27,588 bases of DNA, taken from positions 38,214-65,801 of the forward strand of contig BFEA01001140.1 in the NCBI GenBank assembly GCA_003427395.1, in the 5' to 3' direction. The position numbers and the translations under genes are program-made. The notes beneath the pieces are model-generated. The model was not told the DNA's origin, made no database searches, and was given only the letters and a program-made list of their open reading frames with translations. This document shows positions 1 to 9,489 of this stretch, piece after piece. The DNA is from Chara braunii. Its lineage: Eukaryota; Streptophyta; Charophyceae; Charales; Characeae. Position 1 is the first letter of the stretch. Each line of letters opens with the position of its first letter.

Positions 1-90
<90 letters not shown>
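1..90. repeat. (CT)n microsatellite inside the left LTR
   Basis: Forty-five uninterrupted CT units start at the window edge, so the true length is unknown. The same microsatellite lies at the matching place in the right LTR (24587-24643), where it is shorter. It is therefore part of the LTR and not a chance flank. Confidence 0.97.
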
Positions 91-91
<1 letters not shown>

Positions 92-1212
92 ATGCTTTCC
101 TTTTTGAACTGATAGTTTTCGCTTTTGGAGCTTCTCAACCACGTACCGGTGACGTCCACCGCTTGCGTCCACGCGGACGGTCGACGCCCCCGCGAGGGGA
201 TAGAGGGGAGAGAGCTTAGACTTTGTCGTCTTCCCTCGACGCACCCACCTTAAAGAGAGAGGAGTTGCAACAACTGTTGTATGGATTCGGTGTTGGTTCG
301 GATGACCGGGAACGCGGAACCTTGCCCGTGTTCATCACGTACCTCTGATCGTCTCATCTCACTACCGACCTTCCCCATCGCAGATGATGACAGCGTTTAT
401 TGCGATGCGGACGTACGACGCGCGCTGAGGCGGACGGAGCAAGTGTGTTGGCAGGACCCGCCTCGTGCTTGTGAGATAAGAGGGAACGGGTTTGTTTTGA
501 TTGATCGTTTTGATTCCCCGACTTTAATATTGCCTTATAAGGGTTTGACGGTGTTGCCCTGGTCGGCCGCTCACGCCGCGTGGCAGCCGCAGTTTGATTG
601 TCACTGGTGTCGCCAGGGGGACTCATGTTCCTGGCGACGGCTGGTCCTGGGTGACGAGGGAGCGACACGTTTCCCCGAGCTTTCCCGTAGTGCGGGGGCG
701 CTGCGCACGCAATTTCAAATTCAAATGTCGGCGAGTCCTCCCGACGCTTTACCCTCCCGGAAACTTTCGCGCGGACTCTGTGAGTCCGACGCCGAGGCTT
801 GAAGGCCTCGAACCAACCACCTCCGCAGCAAGGACCCGAGGGTTCGGCCACTTTGTGAGGCCGATATGAGGCCTGAAGGCTTCGATCCTGCCACCTATCC
901 CCCAAACCCCTGACGACCGAAGTTTTGTCCTCCGCCGCCATGGCCCTCTCCCCTTAATGCCTTTTTCCGTCCCGATGCATGACGATAGTTCATTTTTGCG
1001 GAAACCTTTCTTGAGTTTATCATTTCGGAGTGATCCGACCCCCACGGGACTCCGCGACGAAAGTTCGACTCCGGGGAAAACCTCCGGCATGAAACGAGGG
1101 CCTCCCGTTCCGTCCGGGAGACTCAACCCTTACGGCCAAAAATCCTCAGCCACACCCCTCCTAGAACTCTGATCGGCGACCCCATACGGGAAGCTGCGAG
1201 GGGGCGTGAGGT
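1..1212 (+). mobile_element. Left LTR (5'-truncated by window) of a Ty3/gypsy-type retrotransposon
   Basis: Positions 91-1212 align almost without gaps to 24644-25764; by eye 5-6% of positions differ, mostly transitions. The right boundary is fixed because homology stops just where the primer-binding site begins at 1213. The left boundary is outside the window. The LTR contains no protein gene I trust. It has two copies of a direct repeat around 797-825 and 867-895 that resemble the T-arm of a tRNA read on the minus strand (TTCGA core). A weak TATA-like TTATAAGG occurs near 533; the same place in the right LTR reads TTATACGG. The LTR does not end in the usual CA, which is odd and may reflect mutation or an unusual terminus. 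Confidence 0.9.
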
Positions 1213-1224
1213 TGGTATCAGAGC
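1213..1224 (+). other. Primer-binding site, initiator tRNA-Met type
   Basis: TGGTATCAGAGC is the classical complement of the 3' end of initiator tRNA-Met, used by many plant-type LTR retrotransposons to prime minus-strand DNA. It directly follows the point where homology between the two LTRs ends, and gag begins about 190 bp downstream. This fixes the element on the + strand. Confidence 0.92.
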
Positions 1225-1407
1225 TGATTTGTTTCGGCTCCGAGGTTTTCCTAGGACGATTTCCCTGTTTTAAAGTTTCTCCTTTTTCTTTTTTATCTTT
1301 TCATTAGATTTTTCGCATTTTTGAGTAGGCTGGCTCTCCGTCGACGGAGGCCCGCGAATAGCAATCAGAACCGAGCGAGAGGCCGGGCTCGAAACCCGCC
1401 TCCCGCG

Positions 1408-2749
1408 ATGGTGGAACCCGGAATCGGGGGTGAAAACGACGACGACAACCACGCAGGGATGGCCAATCATCCCCTGTACTTTGTACCTCCTCCCTCCGAA
1501 GTTCCCATTTTTTCTGAAGATGCCACCGATCCTCGCACCTGGCTAGCTGCCTTGAAAGCCCAGGGCTGGTCGGACCAGTTGCTCCGAGAACGAATTCCTG
1601 GAAGGTTAGCCAGAACCGCTTTTGAATGAAACGGACAAAACCCCTTCACTAATTAGGCAGTCTTCCAGAGGAAATTTCTCGATAGATTTGATCACATCGC
1701 ATTAGGTCAATGCCTCCGTTTAATAAAGGAATACACACAGCTGCTTCGGGAGACCTTGGCTAGATATGCTGAACGTTTTACGTACCTAGCCGAACGCTCC
1801 GGGGTGGATGAGAAAATGGTACAGACTGATTTCGTCAGAGGACTGTCAGATTCTCGTCTGCGGAAAAAGATCTGCAAGAAATGCAACCCTATAGAACATA
1901 CCGTGACGGAGGTAATTCAGTACGCAATTAAGTACGGGAAAGAAAATTACGATGTGGGCCTGGACTCAGAATCAGATGAAGATGACCCTTCGGATGTTCG
2001 ATGCAATAGCTACTCCGCTACGACACGAATGTTCGAAGATTGCTTCGGGTTGGGTCTGGCAAAAAAAAGGCTTGGATCGGAAAGCTTCTTCCTCTGCTTC
2101 GGCCTCCCGTCGCTCTAGTCAAACGCAAGGAGGCCGGGGCAAGGAAGAAGTATCCATGAAAGAAGTCACGGCCTAACTAGTTACGGTAGTAGCCCTATTG
2201 ATGGAGTTTGTTCAAGGTCTGCAACGGCAACGCATAGCCGCCGCACAACGGCAACAGGCGGCTATGACTGCCGGAGCCCCTATGACAAGACCGGCTGTGG
2301 CCGGGGCTGTCCCACCCCTACGCTGTTATAACTGTAATCAGCCAGGCCACCTTGCGAAAGATTGTCCGAAACCCCGAACTCAGGGCGGGGCCACCAGACC
2401 TTCCCAAATCCCGCTGGCTGCTCCCACCGCTGCAGGACAAGGGAGGGTAGCCACGGTAATGGACACAGGAACGATGGAGATGGTGACCCCGGCGGCCACT
2501 GAGATAAGAACCAATGAGTATATGGCGGCAGCGATGTTCGAACCCGGGACCATCGGAGTGATACGTCACGTCCAACGGATTACCGAGGAAAGCGACCCCG
2601 GGCCGTGGCGACCAGGATTCGAGGATCTTGCGGTACCTGGTCCTGAATACAAGGATGGCCATATCGACGTATCGGATGCCTTGAAGGCTTTGGATCTTCG
2701 GATCCCCGTCCCTATTCCATATCTGCTAACCATTTTTCGAAGCGGCTAA
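1408..2749 (+). pseudogene. gag: gag (capsid + zinc knuckle), disrupted
   Basis: Gag packages the element RNA into virus-like particles. I chose the ATG at 1408 because the gag-like reading (acidic stretch, then a Pro-rich lead into the capsid region) begins there; the frame is open further upstream without an ATG. The capsid-like part runs in frame 1 with in-frame TGA at 1627-1629 and TAG at 1654-1656, to about 2030. The sense reading then shifts to frame 2, which has another stop at 2174-2176 and continues to 2749. A retroviral CCHC zinc knuckle (C-x2-C-x4-H-x4-C) is encoded at about 2324-2365, preceded by a Gln/Arg-rich stretch, as expected for nucleocapsid. Near 2710-2735 the sense frame moves into the pol frame, so gag and pol were probably one polyprotein or joined by frameshifting; decay makes this undecidable. 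Clearly Ty3/gypsy in style, non-functional here. Confidence 0.88.
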
Positions 2750-4358
2750 CGAAAAGTTGATCGAACGGTGCCTCAAAAACAGGTGCCGATTCGAGGAAAG
2801 TCGAAAGGGCAAAAAGCCGGTCCTACAGGACCCACCTACTAACGAGGAGTCACAGCCCTCGACCTCAGAGGTGCACGAAGCCAACCGGATAGGGATGATC
2901 CAGACCGTAGATTCCGCCTCGGAAAAGCTCGAGGTATTTCCTCGGGTCTATCCTATAACCTGGAAAAGCGTAGAGTGTGACTGTGAGGTCTGGGGAAACC
3001 CCTCGGCCGCCATCCTAGACTCGAGATCATCAACGATCGCCATTTCTTGGAGATTGACGAAACAGTTGGGAAGGGAAGGACAGGTTCAGCCCCTCCGGCC
3101 GGATGAACTGTATATATCCGCTACGGAAGATAGTATTCATTGTAAGGGGCGAATAACGAACGTGCCTATACGGGTGGGGCGGGTGCATTGTTTGTGTGAC
3201 GTGATCGTGCTGGATGTACAGGCGTATGATGTTCTGCTAGGCATTTCGTGGCAGGCGGCGGTCGGAGCGCGAATGCACTTTGACAGCTGTAAGGTGGTGC
3301 TCACATCGGCCCACCCCAAACCCCAAACGATACCAATGAGACTTGCGGTGCGCATGCGCGCCCAGCCGGCGCCTCGCCTCACCACGAAAGCCCATCAAAT
3401 CAACATGATCCGACGCCTATCACCAGACGAAAATGAACCCTCGACGGAAACTGACAAGACTCATGTACCCGACCGATATCCGATCCGAGTTCCGGATCGG
3501 TGGCGCCATTCTTGGCGGCGAGAACCGCTGGAAATAGTTCGGAGCGAGTCCAATTGGTCGCACACGTTCTCCTCCGTGGTGCAGGGGGAACCCCTGCTGA
3601 GGGTGTCCCGAATAGCTGACCTTTCGGAACCCCCTGCGTCCTTGTATCTCAGGACGGACCCCTTACTTGAAAGATTTACCGAGTTGAGGGGGCTCTGCAA
3701 TTTATCTTTTCAACCTCCACGGCCCCTACTCACGAATGAAAAAGTCGCGATACTCCTGAAAGAGGGGGTGTCGTTTCAACCCCGAACGAAGGAGTATCTG
3801 TGGGGACCGAGGGAACTGGCGCAGGCCTTTTCGGTCGAACCCTCGGCCGAACCCGAACTGGAAAGTGACAGTGACATGGAAAGCGAGCTGATGAGTCCGG
3901 CGGACAACCAACTTATTGCGACGATCCTTTCGGCGAAAACCGACAACTCCTTATTTGGGGCCTCGCCCGATGCCAACGCGGCGGTCCTCATGGTTACGAC
4001 GACGGTCTCCTTTCCTGGGGGAACCGTAGAAGTTCAGTTACCAGCCCATGTTCCGAACGAATACAAACGTCTCCTTTTGGCGGTTGTACGGGCCTATCCT
4101 GAGGTCGTCAGCATTCAGGACGACGACATAGGGCTAACCCCTTTGATACAACACGCGATTGACACCGGGGATCAGGCCCCGATACATTGCCGACCGTACC
4201 GATATTCCCTTAACGAAAGGCAACTGGCGTTGGAAAGGGTACGGGAATTCGAGCGGTTGGGGTGGGTCGAACCGTCGCTGGCACCATGGTCTTTTCCCGT
4301 GGTTCTCATGCCAAACGAAATGGCTCGGTTCGGGTATGTATCGACTACCGGAAATTGA
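2736..4358 (+). pseudogene. pol: pol, 5' part: aspartic protease, long linker, start of reverse transcriptase
   Basis: This is the longest uninterrupted reading frame of the element (frame 3; the upstream codons at 2736-2756 are already pol-like). A retropepsin domain spans roughly 2900-3330. The catalytic loop at 3018-3029 reads D-S-R-S where D-T/S-G is expected, so the flap-side glycine is replaced by arginine and the enzyme is probably inactive. The family signature equivalent to DVLLGxxW follows near 3228-3252. A Pro/Arg- and acid-rich linker of more than 200 residues separates protease from RT, which is long for gypsy elements. The start of RT (motif around the conserved HxIDTGDxxPI and RPYRYS blocks) lies at 4140-4300, after which the sense frame shifts near 4305. 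Confidence 0.88.
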
Positions 4359-4950
4359 ATGCCATCACTACCAAAGATGTGTATCCCTTGCGCGACCCAA
4401 AACCGCCTTTGTCCTGTTTGAGGGAACGTGGCAATGGGTCCAGTGTCCCATGGGAATTTGTAACGCCCCTGCAACGTTTCAGCGAGCAAAGAATATGGCC
4501 TTCGCTGAGTTCGTTAACAAAACCCGACTAACCCAGCCCCTGATCATTTTCTGCGTAATTGTGTACATGGATGATATTTTGGTCTTTTCAAAAACACACG
4601 AGTACCACGTGGAACACATTGAGTGGGTTTTGCATGCACTGAAAGATGCGGGGTTCAATGTGGCCTTGGAGAAAAGCAAGTTCTTCTTGTCGGAGATCTC
4701 ATTCTTGGGGTATATCGTCACGGTCGACGGACTAAAACCAGATCCGAGGAAGGTGGCAGCAGTTCAAGATGCCCCGGCGCCGATCACACTCACCCAGGTT
4801 CGGGCTTTTCTAGGGCTGGCATCCTATTACCGACGCTTCATCAAGGGGTTTGCCGGCATAGCGAAGCCCCTCACGAACCTGCTTAAGAAAGAGGAACAGC
4901 TGATCTGGACGCCGGAATGCGAAGCGGCGTTTCAGGCGTTGAAGGAGGCT
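4140..4950 (+). pseudogene. pol: Reverse transcriptase domain, frameshifted and missing motif A
   Basis: RT copies element RNA into DNA. The reading moves from frame 3 (to ~4305) to frame 2 (4306-~4392, with the conserved R-x-C-I-D-Y-R-x-L-N block) and then to frame 1. The active-site Y-M-D-D is intact at 4564-4575, and the downstream thumb signature (FLGLASYYRRFI) is clear near 4804-4845. Between the YPL block (~4381-4390) and the K-T-A-F block (~4396) about 40 codons normally present in gypsy RT are missing. That segment carries motif A with the first catalytic Asp (LDLxSGY), so the enzyme cannot be active. The deletion junction coincides with the frame 2 to 1 switch. Confidence 0.9.
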
Positions 4951-5308
4951 TTGACATCTGCTCCTGTGTTGGCGCACCCCGACCCGACAAGACCGTTCGC
5001 ACTATACACAGACTGGCAGCCTCAGGCGATATCGGCGGTGTTGACTCAGCATGGCAAGGACGGAAGGCGCAGGCCAATTACGAAGCGTGCAAAGGTGAAT
5101 GTCTGGCGGTGGTGTGGGGGATTCAACATTTCCAACCGTATCTGTACGGCCAAAAATTCGTGCTGGTAACGGATCATCAGCCGCTGCTGTTCCTACGCAA
5201 CAACACGGACTACACGGGGACGTTGGGCAGGTGGGCAGTGCATCTGCAAGACTATGACTTCGACATCCGCCACCGTGCCACGCGGCAGCATGGTAACGCC
5301 GATGGATA
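4951..5308 (+). pseudogene. pol: RNase H domain, frameshifted
   Basis: This domain degrades the RNA strand during reverse transcription. The first catalytic Asp of the F-A-L-Y-T-D motif is at 5011-5013 (frame 1). The remaining motifs (N-Y-E-A-C-K-G-E, then V-T-D-H-Q-P-L, then R-x-x-N-A-D) are in frame 3 from about 5062 to the stop after the NADG motif near 5308. At the switch (5050-5075) the short stretch that normally reads like A-Y-A-S-R-x-L is absent, so a small deletion caused the shift. Catalytic residues are otherwise recognisable. Confidence 0.87.
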
Positions 5309-5544
5309 AAGACGCCTTCTGCCGCCCAACAAGTGTCCCGCCAACGAGCGACTCATTACGTGGAGGCCAAAAGTCGTGGCGACGAAACCGCACTACGGGG
5401 AGCTACACGTGCTGCGTAAGGACGACGCCTGAGTCCGGAATGGAGGTTTCACCGGAGATGGCCGACGCTATCTCTTTGCCCTCATCCCACTCCCTCGCTC
5501 TCTCGTCTAGCCCCAACTCGTCCTCTGAAACACACCTAAGTCCC

Positions 5545-5706
5545 TGTTTCTTTTGTACCTTGCCTATGATCCTGGACCAAGAAGGGTCACATCCGGGAGG
5601 GGCCAGTTTTCTTTTATGGGTACAGTGTAGTCTGTGTCATACGGTCAAATCTCACGGACAGTGCGTTAGGTACCGAAGTGAAAAGACGTGGGTCTTTCCC
5701 AACTGC
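5545..5706 (+). pseudogene. PHD-finger-like zinc motif between RNase H and integrase
   Basis: In the frame that continues into integrase (5254-6180) the segment has C-x2-C (5545-5556), then 23 residues, C-x2-C-x5-H-x2-C (5626-5664), and W-x-F-P-x-C (5689-5706). This follows the C4HC3 spacing of PHD fingers, including the tryptophan two residues before the last cysteine pair. The seventh ligand is Phe (TTT at 5695-5697), one base away from Cys. PHD fingers read histone H3 tails, and in retroelements a chromatin reader could guide integration. The assignment rests on spacing alone; the Ser-rich stretch before it (5455-5540) has no clear function. The upstream 5309-5450 portion is a linker in shifting frames. 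Confidence 0.55.
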
Positions 5707-5760
5707 AGAACGGACCAAGTCCCTACCGAGAAGCGGTATCTGGACGCTAGAACAGCCAAC

Positions 5761-6180
5761 GGATTTGCGCCAAGTGCCCACCGGGCAGAAGCCTGGACGG
5801 AGCTTTTGTTCCTACGGAGACTGTCAGGCGACTTGTTGTCAGAACTTACCAAAGCCGAACGGCGGAGAGTCACGGAGCGGGCGCAGGACTATCGCTGGCA
5901 GGGCCCGACGTTACAAAAACGGAAGGTCGATGACGACGGAGAGTTCAGCTGGTTGACGGTTTCACACCCTCTTGCTAGGTTCGATTGGACACGAGTCGCT
6001 CATGAGGAGGATGCGGTCCATTTGGCGGTCAAGTACATGAAAAAAGCCATCGAAAAGAATGGATGGTACTGGTCGGGAATTCGGGAAGGTGTGAAATACA
6101 TCGTTCAGAATTGCCCGGCCTGTGCGGCGGACAAGGCGCCGGTACCGATGCCTCGGACGATGGTGCCCACTCGTGTATAG
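5761..6180 (+). pseudogene. pol: Integrase, N-terminal part with HHCC zinc domain (split by nested insertion)
   Basis: The frame carries a lead region, then the integrase zinc-binding domain: His at 6001-6003 and 6019-6021, Cys at 6112-6114 and 6121-6123 (H-x5-H-x30-C-x2-C), the standard spacing for gypsy integrases. The frame meets a TAG at 6178-6180 and is then interrupted at 6183/6184 by the 14-kb nested element. The rest of the protein resumes at 20240 in the same reading frame once the duplicated AGCGC is counted once. The zinc domain supports multimerisation and DNA end binding in this family. Confidence 0.92.
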
Positions 6181-6183
6181 CGC
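6179..6183. other. Target-site duplication (left copy), AGCGC
   Basis: AGCGC immediately precedes TGTCGAG at 6184. The identical five bases follow the other end of the nested element at 20240-20244. Removing one copy and everything between restores a continuous integrase reading frame with the normal domain spacing, which strongly supports this as the insertion site. Confidence 0.9.
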
Positions 6184-7175
6184 TGTCGAGCGCATCGGTC
6201 CGGCGCCGCACGCGGCAGCGCGGGACCCTCTCGGCCGCGTCACGTAGGAGTTGGATCAACCTCGTCACGGACACACAAATGGAGCTTCCTTAGGCCGCTC
6301 CAGCCGAGTGCGCCAGCCATACCTCTCGCGAACCCCTACGACAGGATAGGGCCTACGCGAGACACAACTTACCTCCACCTTACGGGAGTTGTCACCTCCA
6401 TTCGGTGGGCGTATCCCCGCCGAGCTACCAGTCCACAATACGAAAGCTAATCAATTACAATCGCAGAGGTGGACCAGTCGAGGGCGTTTCTCGTTCGCTG
6501 TAGCATAGGGGGTACGTGCGGTAATACGCCTTTCGGGCCCACACGCGAACCGACATCTCGGGGGGCTGAAATCCCAAGCGCGGCTCGTCGTCGGTCGACT
6601 AGGACGCATCCCACACACCACGCGTACACCACTATACGAACACAAAAATAAAATACACACACACAACCATACAACAAGACACAACACAAACAACGCGACA
6701 ACGCTCCTAGCCCCTCGGTAGCCATCCCATAACTTTACGATGCGGAATTCGCATAGGCGTCGCTCGCGAGACTTAGTATAAAACCGCGCGGACGCAGGGC
6801 TAACTCATATCGGCTCGCAATGCAAGCGTACGCAAGCAGTCGCAATGATGGCGTGCTATGTAGTGCCCGTACTCACGCGGTCCTCGTTACTCTCGAGGGT
6901 CGCATTCGACACTCAGATGTCGGTTGACACGCGCCTTGAGGATTAATCTCTCGACGCTGGACAACCGCCATGCGCGGTTGAAGACCACACACCCTCTTCT
7001 GCACTTTGTGCACAGTGGGTGGTACACAAGTCCATACCTGTGGAGGCAGTCGCTTCTTGCGGCCTTGGGGGTAAGTCCTACTCCGGGCCTGGGCAAAGGT
7101 CAATGGGTTTGACTTTGACGGCTGCTACGGACTACAACGTCCAACTATAAAAATACCAAAAAACAAAGGACAACA
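6184..7175 (-). repeat. 3' LTR (or its distal part) of the nested element
   Basis: Positions 6184-6436 match 18651-18903 (the 5' LTR end beside the primer site), followed by a 32-nt spacer (6437-6468) and GTGGACC (6469-6475). In the minus direction the segment could begin TGTTG at 7175, right after a strong polypurine tract, and end CGACA at 6184, giving a ~992-bp LTR. Alternatively the LTR extends to 13229, where the other shared block ends with CCGACA. The interval 6478-7175 has no counterpart at the right end. It holds a CA-rich run at 6648-6700 and TATAAAA motifs at 6777 and 7146 on the + strand. No gene seen. Confidence 0.6.
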
Positions 7176-7195
7176 GGGGGTCTCCCTTTTCTCTC
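7176..7195 (-). other. Candidate polypurine tract of the nested element
   Basis: On the minus strand this is 14 uninterrupted purines (GAGAGAAAAGGGAG plus A) ending in a C run, immediately before TGTTG. In LTR retroelements such a tract primes plus-strand DNA and abuts the 3' LTR. It supports the shorter (~992-bp) LTR model, but the repeat evidence at 12205-13229 is not explained by it. Confidence 0.45.
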
Positions 7196-7945
7196 AAGCC
7201 ATAATCTGGCTAACCCCTGCGCACGACCTCAGTAAGCCGCGCGCATACCCAAGGTACATATAAGTACATATATACAAGGCTTATTTATATAAGACGATCA
7301 CTTCTCATAGTCACAGTGGGGCTTCTCTCGGCCACATACACATGTAATTGCTGGCAGTCACATCCAAAGTTCGAACCACAACCATACCTGCAATCACATC
7401 AAAGATCAACAAAAGTCAACGCACTACACGGGGTCAACTTCAACCATTCTCGATGCTCATACCCCTTGCTTTAGCCATGAAAACCTCACTCTTGTGCAAC
7501 TCCCCAAAATAAATACTCAGTACTTCTGTTAAATGGTCATTCAATAAAGTCCGGTTAAAAACACAATGAAACAATTCAAACCACGGGGCTAAAGCCTTTA
7601 GGTTAAGTGACAAGAGTGGATTGGAGTTGAATCGTAAACCGACGAATCGGCAACCGACCTGTTATCAGTGATAACAGAAGATGATCCTCAAGGGATCAAG
7701 CAGAATCTAGTCCTGATCTTGAATCAGAGACCCCAAAGGACCTGTAACACAAGATAGGTCAAATGCCCAGGCTAAATCATCAGCATATGGGGGATAAACC
7801 TCCATAGCACATTCCCACTCAACGTCACATGCCGATTAAGTTTAAGCCTAACCCTAAGCCAGTGCCCAAGCAAAGGAAGGCTAATGGCAGAATCTCCCCC
7901 TTATTCAGGGTGGACCGCCAAAATCCTCACCTGTCAAAATATAAT
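7196..7945. other. Non-coding interior of the nested element
   Basis: No gene is supported here. The sequence is A-rich on the + strand. A perfect 8-bp hairpin (CTGTTATC-AGT-GATAACAG) lies at 7659-7677. Short open frames do not resemble any protein family. Confidence 0.6.
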
Positions 7946-8290
7946 CTAACTCCTCTAAATCAAGAAAATTTCGGCAGCGCTTCCAGTAGGAAAAATGCCT
8001 TCTCAGAATTTATATAAGCCCGAATATGAAAACAAAAATAGTCTTTGACTTCCCAAAGTCCAATTTTGTCTAACTCCCTGAATTAGCAAAAATTTGGGCA
8101 GCACTCCCTTTAGGAAAGGAGACTTTCCAGATTTTTACTAAGCCAAGTATGAACTTTAGACAAGTTGAACTTTGAAAAGTCAAAAATTGACTAACTCTTT
8201 GGATTTTGTAAAAATTTCGGCAGCGCTTCCCGTAGGAAAAGTAGCTTGCCAAAATTTATACAAGGCCAAGAATAACAAAAGATCCCAGAA
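7946..8290. repeat. Tandem repeat, ~122-bp unit, nearly three copies
   Basis: Units start at the shared CTAACTC at 7946, 8070 and 8191 (lengths 124, 121 and about 100). Each contains a conserved core around CAGCGCTTCC-NNTA-GGAA (middle copy diverged), which can form a short hairpin, followed by an AT-rich stretch and a variant of ATTTATAYAAG. The copies differ by many substitutions, so the array is old. No protein frame crosses all units. Confidence 0.85.
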
Positions 8291-8549
8291 AATGCTAAAA
8301 TTGATCTAAGTAAAAGAAACTCAGCTCAGAAAATGCAAGAACTGAAACTAACTCCTATGGCTCTAGCACGTGGCGAGCGACTAAAGCAGCTACCTATCAA
8401 GATCCAACTCAGACCGAGTAGTAGCCTCACTCAGTCACATGCAGGCCAAACCACAAAGGTAAGTACTCTTGTTATCCCCAAATCAGTCTGGACAAACAAT
8501 AGTTCATGATCTTTCAATGATTTAACCCTTTATACCCAGCTTACATAAC

Positions 8550-9489
8550 GCACTGGTCAAGCCACCTGAACTTACAAAGCGCGCCCAACTTAGCCAGGCC
8601 TAAAGTCAGAATACCTAAACTTATAGAGCGTTCTGACTTAGCCAAGTATACACAAACAAAGGGCACTACTACTTTTCTCTTCCTTGGGCATATGACTAGA
8701 CCACTCTAGTCGTCGTGGACTTCTTAATTAGCCAAGTTATATATACCTCTCTCCACTTAGTTTTCGAAATGGACATAGGGCTGAGCCGCTCATCTTAGAA
8801 CGTTGCTCAGCCTGCCCAAGTTTACCTTCAGTTATATCTTTTTAGTTATACTCTCTTCGAATCACGATAGGCTATAGTCAGGTTGTCCAATCTTATAGAA
8901 CCCNCGCCTGACTAGCCTGTTCGTAGATAAAGTAATAATACAGTATAGCCAGATTATACCATTAGGTTCCAGCATGTGCGAGGCTCTGAGTCAAACCCCC
9001 TGAACTTACAGAAGGGTCTGCCTCTCCACCTAATTCCTTTCTCTCTAAGCCTTCCTGTGTGTGGCATTGGGTCAAGCCCCCTGAACTTACAGAAGGGTCT
9101 GCCCTTTGTCGGGTTCACTCCTTTAAAACAAATGCAGGAACAGACTGAGCCATCTGAACTTACAGAACAGCTCGGCCCCCTCGTTCAGAAACAAAAGAAA
9201 CTCAGGAAAACCCAAAGAAACCAAGGCAACTCAAGGCACCAAAACTTATTGAGCACCATGAGTTCCTGAAAGTTAATCATAGTCAAACTCCTCGCAAGTC
9301 AGAGCAGTCAGGACACCTAAACTTATAGAGCGTCCTGACCCTCCATGCAATTCACAACACCAGGTCTCCCCAAACTTATGGGGACATCCAGCCTCCAGAG
9401 CTTCAGGCTACCTAAACTTATAGAGCGGCCTGAGGCTCCATGCAATCCAAGAATAAACAAAGCGTTGAGCTTCCCCAAACTTAAGGGGA
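8550..9489. repeat. Array of hairpins with a shared loop (AAACTTATAGAG type) and changing stems
   Basis: At least nine hairpins occur within 0.95 kb. Clear cases are stems 8603-8611/8631-8639 (9 bp), 8779-8786/8805-8812 (8 bp), 8875-8882/8907-8914 (8 bp), 9145-9150/9170-9175 (6 bp, one G-U), 9307-9314/9332-9339 (8 bp), 9398-9408/9428-9438 (11 bp, one G-U), 9367-9371/9380-9384 and 9472-9476/9485-9489 (5 bp each). A longer imperfect one starts at 8554. Most loops are variants of CCTRAACTTAYAGAGCG, while the stem sequences differ and stay complementary. Two direct copies around 8990-9020 and 9068-9104 share CCCCCTGAACTTACAGAAGGG. No CRISPR-like spacing and no protein frame is seen. The pattern suggests RNA or single-strand DNA structure kept by compensatory change; function unknown. 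Confidence 0.75.

Noticed and set aside
8550-9489. CRISPR-like array
   Set aside because: The recurrent unit is a hairpin loop at irregular spacing with no constant repeat plus unique spacer pattern, and the DNA is eukaryotic.
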